From the NCBI GenBank assembly GCA_002376725.1, contig DFOM01000050.1:566-64565 (forward strand): a stretch of DNA of 64,000 nucleotides, written 5' to 3'. Numbering within the stretch: the first letter of the stretch is position 1; every line of letters begins with the position of its first letter. Under the pieces are notes generated by a model. It did not search any database, was not told the origin of the DNA, and saw only the letters and a program-made list of their open reading frames with translations. This DNA is from Cloacimonetes bacterium UBA3541. Lineage in GTDB: Bacteria > Cloacimonadota > Cloacimonadia > Cloacimonadales > Cloacimonadaceae. This document shows positions 9,959 through 18,493 of this stretch, piece after piece. The position numbers and the translations under genes are program-made.

Positions 9959-11031
9959 AACTGAGAAAAAGTGCTACGACTTCGTTTGTTATCTTTACAT
10001 TGGCACTCTTCCTGATTGCAGGATTGGGATGTAAAAAAAATACTAAGGAAGAGAAAAAACAAACTCCTCCCACTTCTTACTTATATATTTTTGCATTGGA
10101 GCAGATTAGAGATTCGGGTTTTGAAGCTGTTGTCATTAGTGATTTCGCTAAACAGAATAATATTGGTCTGAGAATGAACCTTTTCCCTGATCTTTCTACT
10201 TTACTGCAGACTTTATCTAATCCCAATTATCAGGGAAAAGTTGATATCGTTATGGGATTGGATAATTCCTTCTTTTACGATACAGATTCCAGCAGTTATT
10301 TTGCTCCTGTTCCTGAAGTTTCTTTACAAGAGATTAGATATGAAATCCCAAAAGATTCTGAGCATTGTCTGATTCCTTACGCAACTGCCAATCTGGCTTT
10401 TATTTATGATTCAAGAAAATTTCCTGAACCTCCACATTCTTTTGGTGAGCTTCAGGATAGCAAGTATTATTCTCAATTAGCTATATGTGATCCGGCTCAA
10501 TCTGGTTTAGGTTGTAGCACTCTACTCTGGACTATAGCTTTATTTTCCGAGCAAGGATATAAACAATTATGGTCTTCTTTAAATAAGAATATATATAAGA
10601 TATACCCAAATCCATCTTTATGCCTTGATGCTATTAGAACAAGAAAATGCGGATTAATGATTGGATACAATACGATTCCTGCCTGGTTAAATGAGCTTTA
10701 TCCCTCTGAAAGCTATATCAAGGCTATCATTCCAGAAGAAGGAAGTTTCCTGTATGTGGAATCAGCTGCCCTCTGTAAAAATGCTCCTAATAAAGATACT
10801 GCTTTAAAGTTCTTAAATTATCTCATTTCTTCAAATGTTCAACAATTTGTAATCTATAAGCTTGGTATGATGCCAGTAAATGGTAGAACTCCTCTTCCTG
10901 CTTCTTTTGCTCATATACCAGCGATAATCTATTCTCATAATAATAGATTGGAGCAACAGCCAGTTCAAGATAGCCTTCAGGTCTGGATTTCTAATTGGAA
11001 TAGAATTATGTATGGTCATAGAGGTCTATAA
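9955..11031 (+). CDS. Periplasmic substrate-binding lipoprotein, ThiB/iron-type ABC family
   Basis: The N-terminus is a lipoprotein signal (hydrophobic run, then IAGLGC at about residues 21-26, with a somewhat non-canonical lipobox). The mature part resembles cluster-D solute-binding proteins for thiamine, Fe3+ or polyamines: KVDIVMGLDN, LIPYATANLAFIYDSRKFPEPP followed by a SFGEL segment, DPAQSGLGCSTLLW, and a C-terminal ALKFLNYLISSNVQQF. The closest impression is ThiB. It overlaps mlaE by four bases. No matching permease or ATPase is in the window, so the ligand is open. Confidence 0.75.
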   Translation: MKLRKSATTSFVIFTLALFLIAGLGCKKNTKEEKKQTPPTSYLYIFALEQIRDSGFEAVVISDFAKQNNIGLRMNLFPDLSTLLQTLSNPNYQGKVDIVMGLDNSFFYDTDSSSYFAPVPEVSLQEIRYEIPKDSEHCLIPYATANLAFIYDSRKFPEPPHSFGELQDSKYYSQLAICDPAQSGLGCSTLLWTIALFSEQGYKQLWSSLNKNIYKIYPNPSLCLDAIRTRKCGLMIGYNTIPAWLNELYPSESYIKAIIPEEGSFLYVESAALCKNAPNKDTALKFLNYLISSNVQQFVIYKLGMMPVNGRTPLPASFAHIPAIIYSHNNRLEQQPVQDSLQVWISNWNRIMYGHRGL

Positions 11032-11033
11032 TT

Positions 11034-11510
11034 ATGATAACTTTGCCCGAAATGGGTTTCCATATTGTCCTTTATGAACCAGAAATACCTGCTAATACAG
11101 GAAATATTGGGAGGCTTTGCATTGGAACTGGTTCAAAACTACATATTATTCAACCTTGTAAGTTCTTAATTACAGACAAAGCCCTAAAGCGTGCGGGATT
11201 AGATTACTGGGAACACTTGGATTTATCTTTACACAAGAATTGGGAAGAAATATTTGAGTTTTGCCCTTTAGAACGCATCTTTTTCTGCACTACCAAATGT
11301 GAACATAACTATCTGAATGAACACTATAAACCAGGAGATGCCTTTGTTTTTGGACCCGAATCTCGCGGATTACCTCAGACATTACTGGATAAATATCCAG
11401 ATCGCTTAATTACTATTCCTATGCATCCTATTATTCGTTCTATCAATCTTGCCAATTCCGTGGCAATAATCTTATATGAGGCAATCAGACAAATCTGTTA
11501 TGCTGCTTAA
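11034..11510 (+). CDS. trmL: tRNA (cytidine(34)-2'-O)-methyltransferase, SpoU family
   Basis: SPOUT-fold SAM-dependent enzyme that 2'-O-methylates the wobble base of tRNA-Leu species. Family motifs are clear: FHIVLYEPEIPANTGNIGR (motif 1), FGPESRGLP (motif 2) and IPMHPIIRSINLANSVAIILYEA (motif 3, knot). GAGG at 11021-11024 supports the ATG at 11034; an internal ATG at 11052 would give the shorter start common in the family. Its stop codon shares bases with the stop of the convergent meaB (TTAA at 11507-11510). Confidence 0.93.
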   Translation: MITLPEMGFHIVLYEPEIPANTGNIGRLCIGTGSKLHIIQPCKFLITDKALKRAGLDYWEHLDLSLHKNWEEIFEFCPLERIFFCTTKCEHNYLNEHYKPGDAFVFGPESRGLPQTLLDKYPDRLITIPMHPIIRSINLANSVAIILYEAIRQICYAA

Positions 11511-12607
11511 ACTTTATATATTTCCAGAATTTGTTGAACTGCTAACATAACAGGAAGTGAGCCTTCTTCTACTTGTTTTTTTAATAGAGGTAGTTTTTTC
11601 TTCACTTTAGCGTCGCTATAAAATCTATTTAACACCGCTTCTTGAATAAGAGATTCAAACCATTCTAGCACCTGATTTTTCCGTCGTGCATAAAAAACTC
11701 CACTGCTTTTACCCTGTTCCACAAACTTTTCTATAATTTCCCAGATTTCAGCAATGCCTTTCTTTTGAATAGCTGAACAGGTTATTGCTTTGGTAGTCCA
11801 GTTTGGAGTGGCAGGAAGCAGGTAATGAAGAGCATTATTAAGTTCTCTGCATGCCAGTTCTGCTGCCGCAATGTTTTCTCCATCAGCTTTATTTACTACA
11901 ATGAGATCTGCCAATTCCATCACCCCTTTTTTTATTCCCTGAAGTTCATCACCAGCACCTGGAATTTGCATTAAAAGGAAAAAATCCACCATAGAACGGA
12001 CGGTTACTTCACTTTGGCCTACCCCAACAGTTTCAATGAGCACAATATCAAAACCTGCAGCTTCGCAAAGGATAATAGTTTCTCTGGTTTTACGTGCAAC
12101 TCCACCTAAAGCACCTCCGCTGGGAGAAGGACGGATAAAGCTGCCAGGATGCTTGCTCAATTCTTCCATTCTGGTTTTATCACCAAGAATACTACCTCTG
12201 GAAATAGTACTACTAGGGTCTATTGCCAAAACAGCTACTTTATGCCCTTTTCCCAGTAACCATATACCAAAATTTTCTATGAAAGTGCTTTTCCCAGCAC
12301 CTGGCATTCCTGTAACTCCAATTCTTATTGAATTACCAGAATCGGGCAGAAGCCTTCTAATAAGCTCCTGCCCGGCTTCAAAATGCTGAGGTGCATTACT
12401 TTCAATTAATGTGATAGCTTTAGCGAGAAGAGTTCTATCTCCGCGTTTTATACCTTTCACGAGTTCATCTACAGTAGGAAAAGAACTTCTCTTTTTGCTG
12501 GTTTCTTTTACTATCCCTCTTGGAGTTGATGTTGCTTTTAGGACACGAGTAGCATATTCCTTACCAGCATTCGGAGGAGTCCATTCTGGTTTTCGTCCCT
12601 TTGCCAT
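11507..12607 (-). CDS. meaB: MeaB/ArgK-type GTPase, chaperone of methylmalonyl-CoA mutase
   Basis: G3E-family GTPase that protects and reloads adenosylcobalamin-dependent methylmalonyl-CoA mutase. Walker A is GVTGMPGAGKSTF, followed by LAIDPSSTISRGSILGDKTRM, IVLIETVGVGQSE (switch II region) and the NKAD base-recognition motif. The 366-aa length includes an N-terminal arm and C-terminal dimerisation helices as in MeaB. It lies two bases downstream of mutB, which fixes its role by context as well as by sequence. Confidence 0.95.
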   Translation of the reverse strand: MAKGRKPEWTPPNAGKEYATRVLKATSTPRGIVKETSKKRSSFPTVDELVKGIKRGDRTLLAKAITLIESNAPQHFEAGQELIRRLLPDSGNSIRIGVTGMPGAGKSTFIENFGIWLLGKGHKVAVLAIDPSSTISRGSILGDKTRMEELSKHPGSFIRPSPSGGALGGVARKTRETIILCEAAGFDIVLIETVGVGQSEVTVRSMVDFFLLMQIPGAGDELQGIKKGVMELADLIVVNKADGENIAAAELACRELNNALHYLLPATPNWTTKAITCSAIQKKGIAEIWEIIEKFVEQGKSSGVFYARRKNQVLEWFESLIQEAVLNRFYSDAKVKKKLPLLKKQVEEGSLPVMLAVQQILEIYKV

Positions 12608-12609
12608 AA

Positions 12610-14736
12610 TTATTCTTGTAATAACTTGTTCATTATGATAGTTGCAGCTTCAGGAAGTTTTGTTCCAGGACCAAAGATAGCAGTAGCACCATTGGAAAGG
12701 AGAAAATCGTAATCCTGAGGAGGTATGACACCTCCAACTGTTATCAATATATCATCTCGTCCCAATTTTGCTAGTTCATCAACTAATTGAGGAAGAAGAG
12801 TTTTGTGTCCTCCCGCAAGAGAACTTACACCTATGATATGTACATCATTTTCAACCGCTTGACGAGCTGCTTCATCAGGTGTCTGAAAAAGAGGTCCCAC
12901 ATCCACATCAAATCCCATATCAGCAAAAGCAGTAGCAACGACTTTAGCTCCACGATCGTGTCCATCCTGTCCTAATTTAGCCACCAAAATACGTGGTCTT
13001 CTACCTTCTTTTGCGGCAAATTTATCGGTTAAAGCTCTTACTTTTTCTATTTCATCCATTTTAGTATACTCACTACTATAAACATTATTTATCAATTGAA
13101 TGGAGGCTTGATGTCTTCCAAAGACTTTTTCCATTGCATAAGAAATTTCACCTAGTGTGGCACGAGCACGAGCTGCTTCAATTGCCAGTTCCAGGAGATT
13201 ACCGGTATTATTTTTTGCTGCTTCTGTGATTGCATCCAGACAAGCTTGCACTTTCTGAGGGTCCCTTTCTTCCCTGAGCTTTTTTAGTCTGAAAATCTGA
13301 GATTCTAAAACTGCTGTATTATCTACTTCCAGAATTTCTATCGGTTCCTCATTTTCTGGAAAGTATTTGTTTACACCAACAATAGTTTCTTCTCCGGAAT
13401 CTATATGAGCTTGTCTTCTAGCTGCTGCTTCTTCAATGCGCATCTTTGGTAAACCAGTTTCAATAGCTTTTGCCATTCCTCCTAGTTCTTCAACTTCCAA
13501 AATATGTTCCCAGGATTTCTTCAAGAGTGCATCAGTCAAATATTCTACATAATAAGAACCTGCCCAGGGATCAATCACACGAGTAATATAAGTTTCATTC
13601 ATCAAATATAGTTGAGTGTTTCTGGCAATTCGGGCACTAAAGTCAGTTGGTAAGGCAATAGCTTCATCCAGAGAGTTTGTATGCAAGGATTGAGTGTGGC
13701 CCATAGTTGCAGCTAATGCTTCAATGCAGGTACGAGTCACATTATTAAAAGGGTCTTGAGCGGTTAAGCTCCAGCCTGAAGTTTGAGAGTGGGTGCGTAG
13801 AGCCATACTTTTGGGATTCTGAGGAAGGAAATGCTTAATGATTTTAGCCCATAGAACTCTGGCAGCTCTAAGTTTTGCCACTTCCATAAAGTAGTTCATT
13901 CCTTCTGCCCAAAAAAACGAAAGTCTAGGACCAATAACATCTATATCCAATCCAGCTTTAAGTGCTGTGCGTACATATTCCAATCCATCAGCCAAAGTAT
14001 AAGCCATTTCCAGGTCAGCAGTGGCACCTGCTTCATGCATATGATAGCCGGATATGCTGATAGAGTTAAATTTGGGCATATGTTCTGCCGTATAGCGGAA
14101 AATATCTGCAATAATACGCATTGAAGCTTCTGGAGGATAGATATAAGTGTTTCGCACCATATATTCTTTGAGAATATCGTTCTGAATAGTGCCATTTAAT
14201 TGTTCAGGTTTAACTCCCTGTTCTTCAGCAGCTACAATATAAAAAGCCATTATAGGGATGACTGCACCATTCATTGTCATTGAAACACTTATCTGGTCAA
14301 GTGGAATTCCCTCAAAGAGAATTTTCATATCCATTACACTATCTACTGCAACTCCAGCTTTACCAACATCACCAGCAACTCTGGGATGGTCTGAATCATA
14401 GCCTCTATGCGTGGGTAAATCGAAAGCTATTGAGAGACCTTTCTGTCCCATTGCCAGATTTCTTCTATAAAAAGCATTACTTTCTTCAGCGGTGGAAAAA
14501 CCTGCATATTGACGAATAGTCCAGGGACGCATAATATACATTGAAGGATAGGGACCTCTTAAGAAAGGAGGTATTCCGGATAGATAATCCAGATGCTGAG
14601 CTTGAGCAATATCCTTAGATGTAAAAATTCCTTTAACATCAATCTGTTCATTGGTTCTCCAGATTGGAGTTTCTATTGGTTTTCCCTTAAATTCAGCTTT
14701 AAATTCCGGATTAATTTTCGTGAAATCAGGCTTCAT
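12610..14736 (-). CDS. mutB: Methylmalonyl-CoA mutase, large catalytic subunit
   Basis: Adenosylcobalamin radical enzyme that interconverts succinyl-CoA and (R)-methylmalonyl-CoA. The 708-aa chain has the TIM-barrel substrate domain (GQKGLSIAFDLPTHRGYDSDHP, GYHMHEAGATADLE) and a C-terminal B12 domain with the base-off motif GQDGHDRGAKV (DxHxxG, near residue 590) plus SSLAGGHKTL. Both catalytic and cofactor-binding signatures are intact. It overlaps mutA by 11 nt, so the two are probably made as a stoichiometric heterodimer. Confidence 0.97.
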   Translation of the reverse strand: MKPDFTKINPEFKAEFKGKPIETPIWRTNEQIDVKGIFTSKDIAQAQHLDYLSGIPPFLRGPYPSMYIMRPWTIRQYAGFSTAEESNAFYRRNLAMGQKGLSIAFDLPTHRGYDSDHPRVAGDVGKAGVAVDSVMDMKILFEGIPLDQISVSMTMNGAVIPIMAFYIVAAEEQGVKPEQLNGTIQNDILKEYMVRNTYIYPPEASMRIIADIFRYTAEHMPKFNSISISGYHMHEAGATADLEMAYTLADGLEYVRTALKAGLDIDVIGPRLSFFWAEGMNYFMEVAKLRAARVLWAKIIKHFLPQNPKSMALRTHSQTSGWSLTAQDPFNNVTRTCIEALAATMGHTQSLHTNSLDEAIALPTDFSARIARNTQLYLMNETYITRVIDPWAGSYYVEYLTDALLKKSWEHILEVEELGGMAKAIETGLPKMRIEEAAARRQAHIDSGEETIVGVNKYFPENEEPIEILEVDNTAVLESQIFRLKKLREERDPQKVQACLDAITEAAKNNTGNLLELAIEAARARATLGEISYAMEKVFGRHQASIQLINNVYSSEYTKMDEIEKVRALTDKFAAKEGRRPRILVAKLGQDGHDRGAKVVATAFADMGFDVDVGPLFQTPDEAARQAVENDVHIIGVSSLAGGHKTLLPQLVDELAKLGRDDILITVGGVIPPQDYDFLLSNGATAIFGPGTKLPEAATIIMNKLLQE

Positions 14737-16630
14737 TTTCCACCCCCAATTTTTCAGCTAATTCATCTAAAGTTGTAACTATATCTGCACCCATATAAAT
14801 AAACATCTTGATTCCCTGGCTTTTGAAGCTTTCTACCTTGTCTTTAGGATAACCAGCAAGGATAAGAAAACTATCGGATAGAGCAGATGTTATTTGTGGT
14901 ATCAGTTCATCATATTTCTCATCAGTTGAACAGATACAATAGGCAGCAGCATTAGATTCTTGAGCTGATTTAATGGCATCTTCCACTTGCATAAAACCTG
15001 AAGGAGAGATAACCGTGAAACCTCCTGCCTGAAAAAATCCGGTGGCAAATTCAGCTCTAACTCTATAATCATTTATAGTTCCCATATTCATCAGGAATAT
15101 TTTAGTATTTTTGCCAGATTGCAGAACACGAGTGCGTAAATTCTCCATTTCTTCCAGTGCTCTATAGTGCGGTAAAGCTCCAGCATTTAAGATTTCCTTC
15201 TTTGTGGGATGAGACTCAGTGGGAATTTGAACTCGGGTTGGTGGGTTCTCATCTGGATTAGCATAGAGATTTACTCCCACATAAATATCTTTTCTTTTCC
15301 GCATAGCTTCGTTTCTTGCATAAGCTACTTTCTCTATATCAGAATGAATGTTCCCTTTTTGCAAAGCTTTTAGCACTCCTCCTTCAGATTCCAATTCTTG
15401 CATATATTTCCAGGCTTGAAGGGCAATTTCTTGTGTAAGATTTTCTATATAATAACTACCTCCCGCAGGATCCACAACCTTATCAAAATGTGATTCTTCT
15501 TTTAAAATTATCTGTTGATTACGTGCTAAGCGTCTGGAGAACTCCTCTTCTTCGGAGGTCAATTCATTAAATCTGCCTACTTCTAAACTATCAATTCCAC
15601 CAATAACTCCAGAAAAAGCTTCCGTAGCATTACGAAGTAGGTTAACATAAACATCATAAAGACTTTGATTGAAAGTAGCAGTTTTACCGTGAATCCAGAC
15701 TTTCTGAGCTTCTTCTTTTCCACCAAAAGCTTTTATCATTTCAGCCCAAAGAAGACGCATTGCCCTAACTTTTGCAATTTCCATAAAGAAATTGGGTCCG
15801 AGAGCAAGCTTTATTTGAAAGAGAGGACTAAGCTGTTCTAAAGACCATCCTTTATCCAATAAATTCTGTAGATAAAAGATTGCTGTAGCTAAGATTATTC
15901 CCAGTTCCTGAGTGGAAGATGCTCCAGCGTTTGAATAGACATTACCATTAAGAGAAAGACAGCGTAAACCAGAAATATTTTTTAAGGCTATCTCCACACT
16001 TTCCTCAATTCTTTCCCAACTTTCATCCCAACTAGCACTTAAATATCCTTTCCTAGCTAATTCTGATACCGGGTCAAATCCAACTCCTAATTGCAGTTCA
16101 TCCCAGGCATAGCCCCGTTCTTGGATATATTGTTCTAAAAGTAGAATTAGAGGACTATCATCTATATCTAATTGCATAAAAAGAGGCGCAGCTCTAAGAT
16201 CTATAGCGGCACAAATTGCTCTCAAATCATCAATAGATTTGATAGCGACACCTCTTAAATCATCATCGTGCTTAAGTTGTAAATTAACTGCGGTTAAGCC
16301 TAGTTGTAGTTCCCGTAATATCTGAGCATTAAGTGCTTTTAAATCCGATTCTCTATGTGATTGAGCAATTAACCAGCCTTCACTTAAAAATTTTTCCGGA
16401 TTATTTCCTCGCACAAAAGGAGATTTACCTGGCACTGAATCAAAAAAGGGAATCTTGCTTAAATCTTCTCTTCTATAAATAGGTTCTAAAGTAATATCCT
16501 CATAGGTTTTAGTATACATTACCTTATCAAAATCAGCACCTTTAAGAGTAGCTTCTACTGCTTTTCTCCATTCTTCATAGCTTGGAGGAGGAAAGTCTTC
16601 CAGTAACTTAAGTTCTTTATCCCATTCCAT
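14726..16630 (-). CDS. mutA: Methylmalonyl-CoA mutase, small subunit
   Basis: Non-catalytic partner of MutB. The 634-aa protein shares the mutase fold (PFVRG, QLGVGFDPVSELARKG, WIHGKTATFNQSLYD, VVDPAGGSYYIENLT). In its B12-like C-terminal domain the cobalamin-binding motif is replaced by MGTINDYRVRA, so no His is available to bind cobalt, as is normal for this subunit. The start follows GAAGGAAT. It lies 13 nt after the pgk-like gene and overlaps mutB. It belongs to the pgk-mutA-mutB-meaB unit. Confidence 0.95.
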   Translation of the reverse strand: MEWDKELKLLEDFPPPSYEEWRKAVEATLKGADFDKVMYTKTYEDITLEPIYRREDLSKIPFFDSVPGKSPFVRGNNPEKFLSEGWLIAQSHRESDLKALNAQILRELQLGLTAVNLQLKHDDDLRGVAIKSIDDLRAICAAIDLRAAPLFMQLDIDDSPLILLLEQYIQERGYAWDELQLGVGFDPVSELARKGYLSASWDESWERIEESVEIALKNISGLRCLSLNGNVYSNAGASSTQELGIILATAIFYLQNLLDKGWSLEQLSPLFQIKLALGPNFFMEIAKVRAMRLLWAEMIKAFGGKEEAQKVWIHGKTATFNQSLYDVYVNLLRNATEAFSGVIGGIDSLEVGRFNELTSEEEEFSRRLARNQQIILKEESHFDKVVDPAGGSYYIENLTQEIALQAWKYMQELESEGGVLKALQKGNIHSDIEKVAYARNEAMRKRKDIYVGVNLYANPDENPPTRVQIPTESHPTKKEILNAGALPHYRALEEMENLRTRVLQSGKNTKIFLMNMGTINDYRVRAEFATGFFQAGGFTVISPSGFMQVEDAIKSAQESNAAAYCICSTDEKYDELIPQITSALSDSFLILAGYPKDKVESFKSQGIKMFIYMGADIVTTLDELAEKLGVENEA

Positions 16631-16643
16631 TTTTGTTATTCCT

Positions 16644-17924
16644 TCATTTTTCTATTTTTTGTAACAAAGCTTGAACTGGTTTCATTCCATAAGGTGAGCC
16701 TTGAGCTATAGCATCTAAAACTGCTCCACCTCCGGTAAAGAAATAGTAGCGGGAATCATTTTTCGCCTGAGCAAATATTCCAGGCAACAAATCTCCAAAT
16801 TCTTGAATGGTATCGCCACCACCAAATAATTTTTGTGCTTGAGTGCAGGAATGAATTAAGCTATAAAGAGCTTTGGTACCTTCTTTAAATAGAACTGTAT
16901 AACCCATAACTGCATTTACAAAAATCGTAGCTGCAGATGAGAAAACAGATTGGATGGCTTGATCCGACAAGGATTCTGGAGCAATATCTAATATATAGTT
17001 TAAATCCATTCCAGGTCGCAAATCAGAAACCTTTATAGTCCTCCAATTGCTTACATTTTCCATACTATCGGATTCAATTATTATAGGCAATTCCACTATT
17101 TTATCCGGATATTTTTCTGCTTCTTGCAAGAATTGCTCAGCTAATTGCAGGTCATCAGGAGTTAACCCTTTTATATTAACCTTATATTTTGCCGCTAAGT
17201 AACCATTGTATAGAACTCCACCCAGCACTAATTTATCACTTAATTTAAGTAAAGCGGAAAGTGGACTCATCTTGGTATCAAACTTAGCTCCAGCAACAAC
17301 TGAGATCAGAGGACGCTGAGGATTAAAAACCTTCTCCAGATTCTGGACTTCTTTAATCATTAACAAACCTGCATAGGAAGGCAAGAACTTGGTAATGTTA
17401 TAAGTAGAAGCGTGAGCTTGCCAGGAACCAAAAGCATCGTTTATATACAAATCAGCAGAGGAAGCCCAGCTTTGAGCTAAGATATCAGCGGATTCATCTT
17501 TAGCTTCTTCTCCTTTAAACCAGCGAGTATTAGGCAAATAAACAAAGTCAACCTTGCCACTTTGAAGCTCTTGGACTGCTGGTATAATTGGAGTTAAATC
17601 CGTTATTCCTTCCGGTCCGGAAGCAATACATTCAGGGACAATTCCCTTCAATTGCAGTTTATCCTCCAGATATTTGACTATAGGTGCAACAGATTCTCCT
17701 TCGGAAATATTGATAGTTCCTGTTTTCTTGTCATAAGGACGGCCTATATGAGTCATCAAAATAGGTAATCCCCCCTTTTTATATATATGTAGTAGAGTGG
17801 GAATCGTAGCATCAATTCGCATTGTATCTTTAATTTTACCATTTTTTACTACATTATGATCCATCCTGACTAAGACCGTTTTCCCTTTTAAATCTGCCTC
17901 CAGAAAACAAGGAAGTGCTGTCAT
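16644..17924 (-). CDS. pgk: Divergent phosphoglycerate kinase
   Basis: Family membership is shown by VRMDHNV (VRxDxN), LMTHIGRP, LPNTRWFKGEE, NDAFGSWQAHAST, GAKFDTKMSPL, GGGDT and TGGGAVLDAI, in the right order over a normal 426 aa. PGK moves phosphate between 1,3-bisphosphoglycerate and ADP. Several signature positions differ. The AHRAHAS stretch is one residue shorter and its Arg reads Gln. The nucleotide-site WNGPMGVFE reads VNAVMGYTVLF. It is the first gene of the mutase operon, with GGAGGA ahead of the ATG. It may be the only PGK of the organism or a repurposed paralogue; I cannot tell from this window. Confidence 0.85.
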   Translation of the reverse strand: MTALPCFLEADLKGKTVLVRMDHNVVKNGKIKDTMRIDATIPTLLHIYKKGGLPILMTHIGRPYDKKTGTINISEGESVAPIVKYLEDKLQLKGIVPECIASGPEGITDLTPIIPAVQELQSGKVDFVYLPNTRWFKGEEAKDESADILAQSWASSADLYINDAFGSWQAHASTYNITKFLPSYAGLLMIKEVQNLEKVFNPQRPLISVVAGAKFDTKMSPLSALLKLSDKLVLGGVLYNGYLAAKYKVNIKGLTPDDLQLAEQFLQEAEKYPDKIVELPIIIESDSMENVSNWRTIKVSDLRPGMDLNYILDIAPESLSDQAIQSVFSSAATIFVNAVMGYTVLFKEGTKALYSLIHSCTQAQKLFGGGDTIQEFGDLLPGIFAQAKNDSRYYFFTGGGAVLDAIAQGSPYGMKPVQALLQKIEK

Positions 17925-18310
17925 TTTTTCATTCCTCCATTTTTATTATTCTTTTTATTTATTGATAAAGCATTGATTTATCGTTTAAATAGCACATTAA
18001 CTTTTTGTTATTCATTATATTAAATTTGGCTTTAAAGTCAAGATTTTTATTGATTAGAGCCTCTCCCATATAATTGGACCTTTACCAATTAACCTGGCTT
18101 TTATATGCACTTTGAAAAATTACTTTGAGATAAAATAATAATTATATACTGAAAATAACCTACAATGATTCCTTTCAAAACATTAATATCAGTAATAATA
18201 TATTATTTACTTAAGGACATTCCTTATGGCTAGTTGAAAGCGATATAAAGAGATAGCTTACTTATATGATTGTATTTATCTTTTTATTTCCTCCTTTTAT
18301 TCATATGTGT

Positions 18311-18390
18311 AGCTTATGTCCAGCTTATGTCCAGCTTATGTCCAGCTTATGTCCAACTTATGTCCAGCTTATGTCTGAAGGGGACATAAG
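18311..18390. repeat. Six 11-bp tandem repeats ending in a hairpin
   Basis: Unit AGCTTATGTCC repeats without spacers at 18311, 18322, 18333 and 18344, then AACTTATGTCC at 18355 and AGCTTATGTCT at 18366. The last unit forms an 8-bp stem CTTATGTC/GACATAAG (18368-18375/18383-18390) with a 7-nt loop. The same unit and hairpin recur in reverse orientation at 51353-51413. The array lies just beyond the terminator of the OmpA-family gene. The period of 11 bp is close to one helical turn. Confidence 0.95.
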
Positions 18391-18440
18391 TTTGTTATAA
18401 GAAAGAGATCATCTACCTTATTAGAGATGGAGAAGAGATA

Positions 18441-18472
18441 AAAAAGGGGAACCTGATTTTTTCAGATTCCCC
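18441..18472 (-). terminator. Intrinsic terminator of the OmpA-family gene
   Basis: On the minus strand GGGGAATCTGA pairs with TCAGGTTCCCC around a short A-rich loop and is followed by a T run (complement of 18441-18445). It begins 21 nt past the stop codon of the OmpA-family gene. Confidence 0.85.
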
Positions 18473-18493
18473 GATATTTTGATTATAGTAGTT

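Larger units (their letters stand above)
17925..18493. other. Gene-free region between pgk-like and ompA-like genes
   Basis: AT-rich and without a convincing reading frame. It should hold the promoter of the pgk-mutAB-meaB unit at its left end. It contains the 11-bp tandem repeat (18311-18376), an associated hairpin, and the terminator of the OmpA-family gene (18441-18472). Nothing else was recognised in 18000-18300. Confidence 0.6.

Noticed and set aside
14726..16630. mutA as a damaged B12 enzyme
   Set aside because: Loss of the DxHxxG motif is normal for the small subunit of heterodimeric methylmalonyl-CoA mutase.
18311..18390. CRISPR array
   Set aside because: The units are 11 bp with no spacers, and there are no cas genes in the window.
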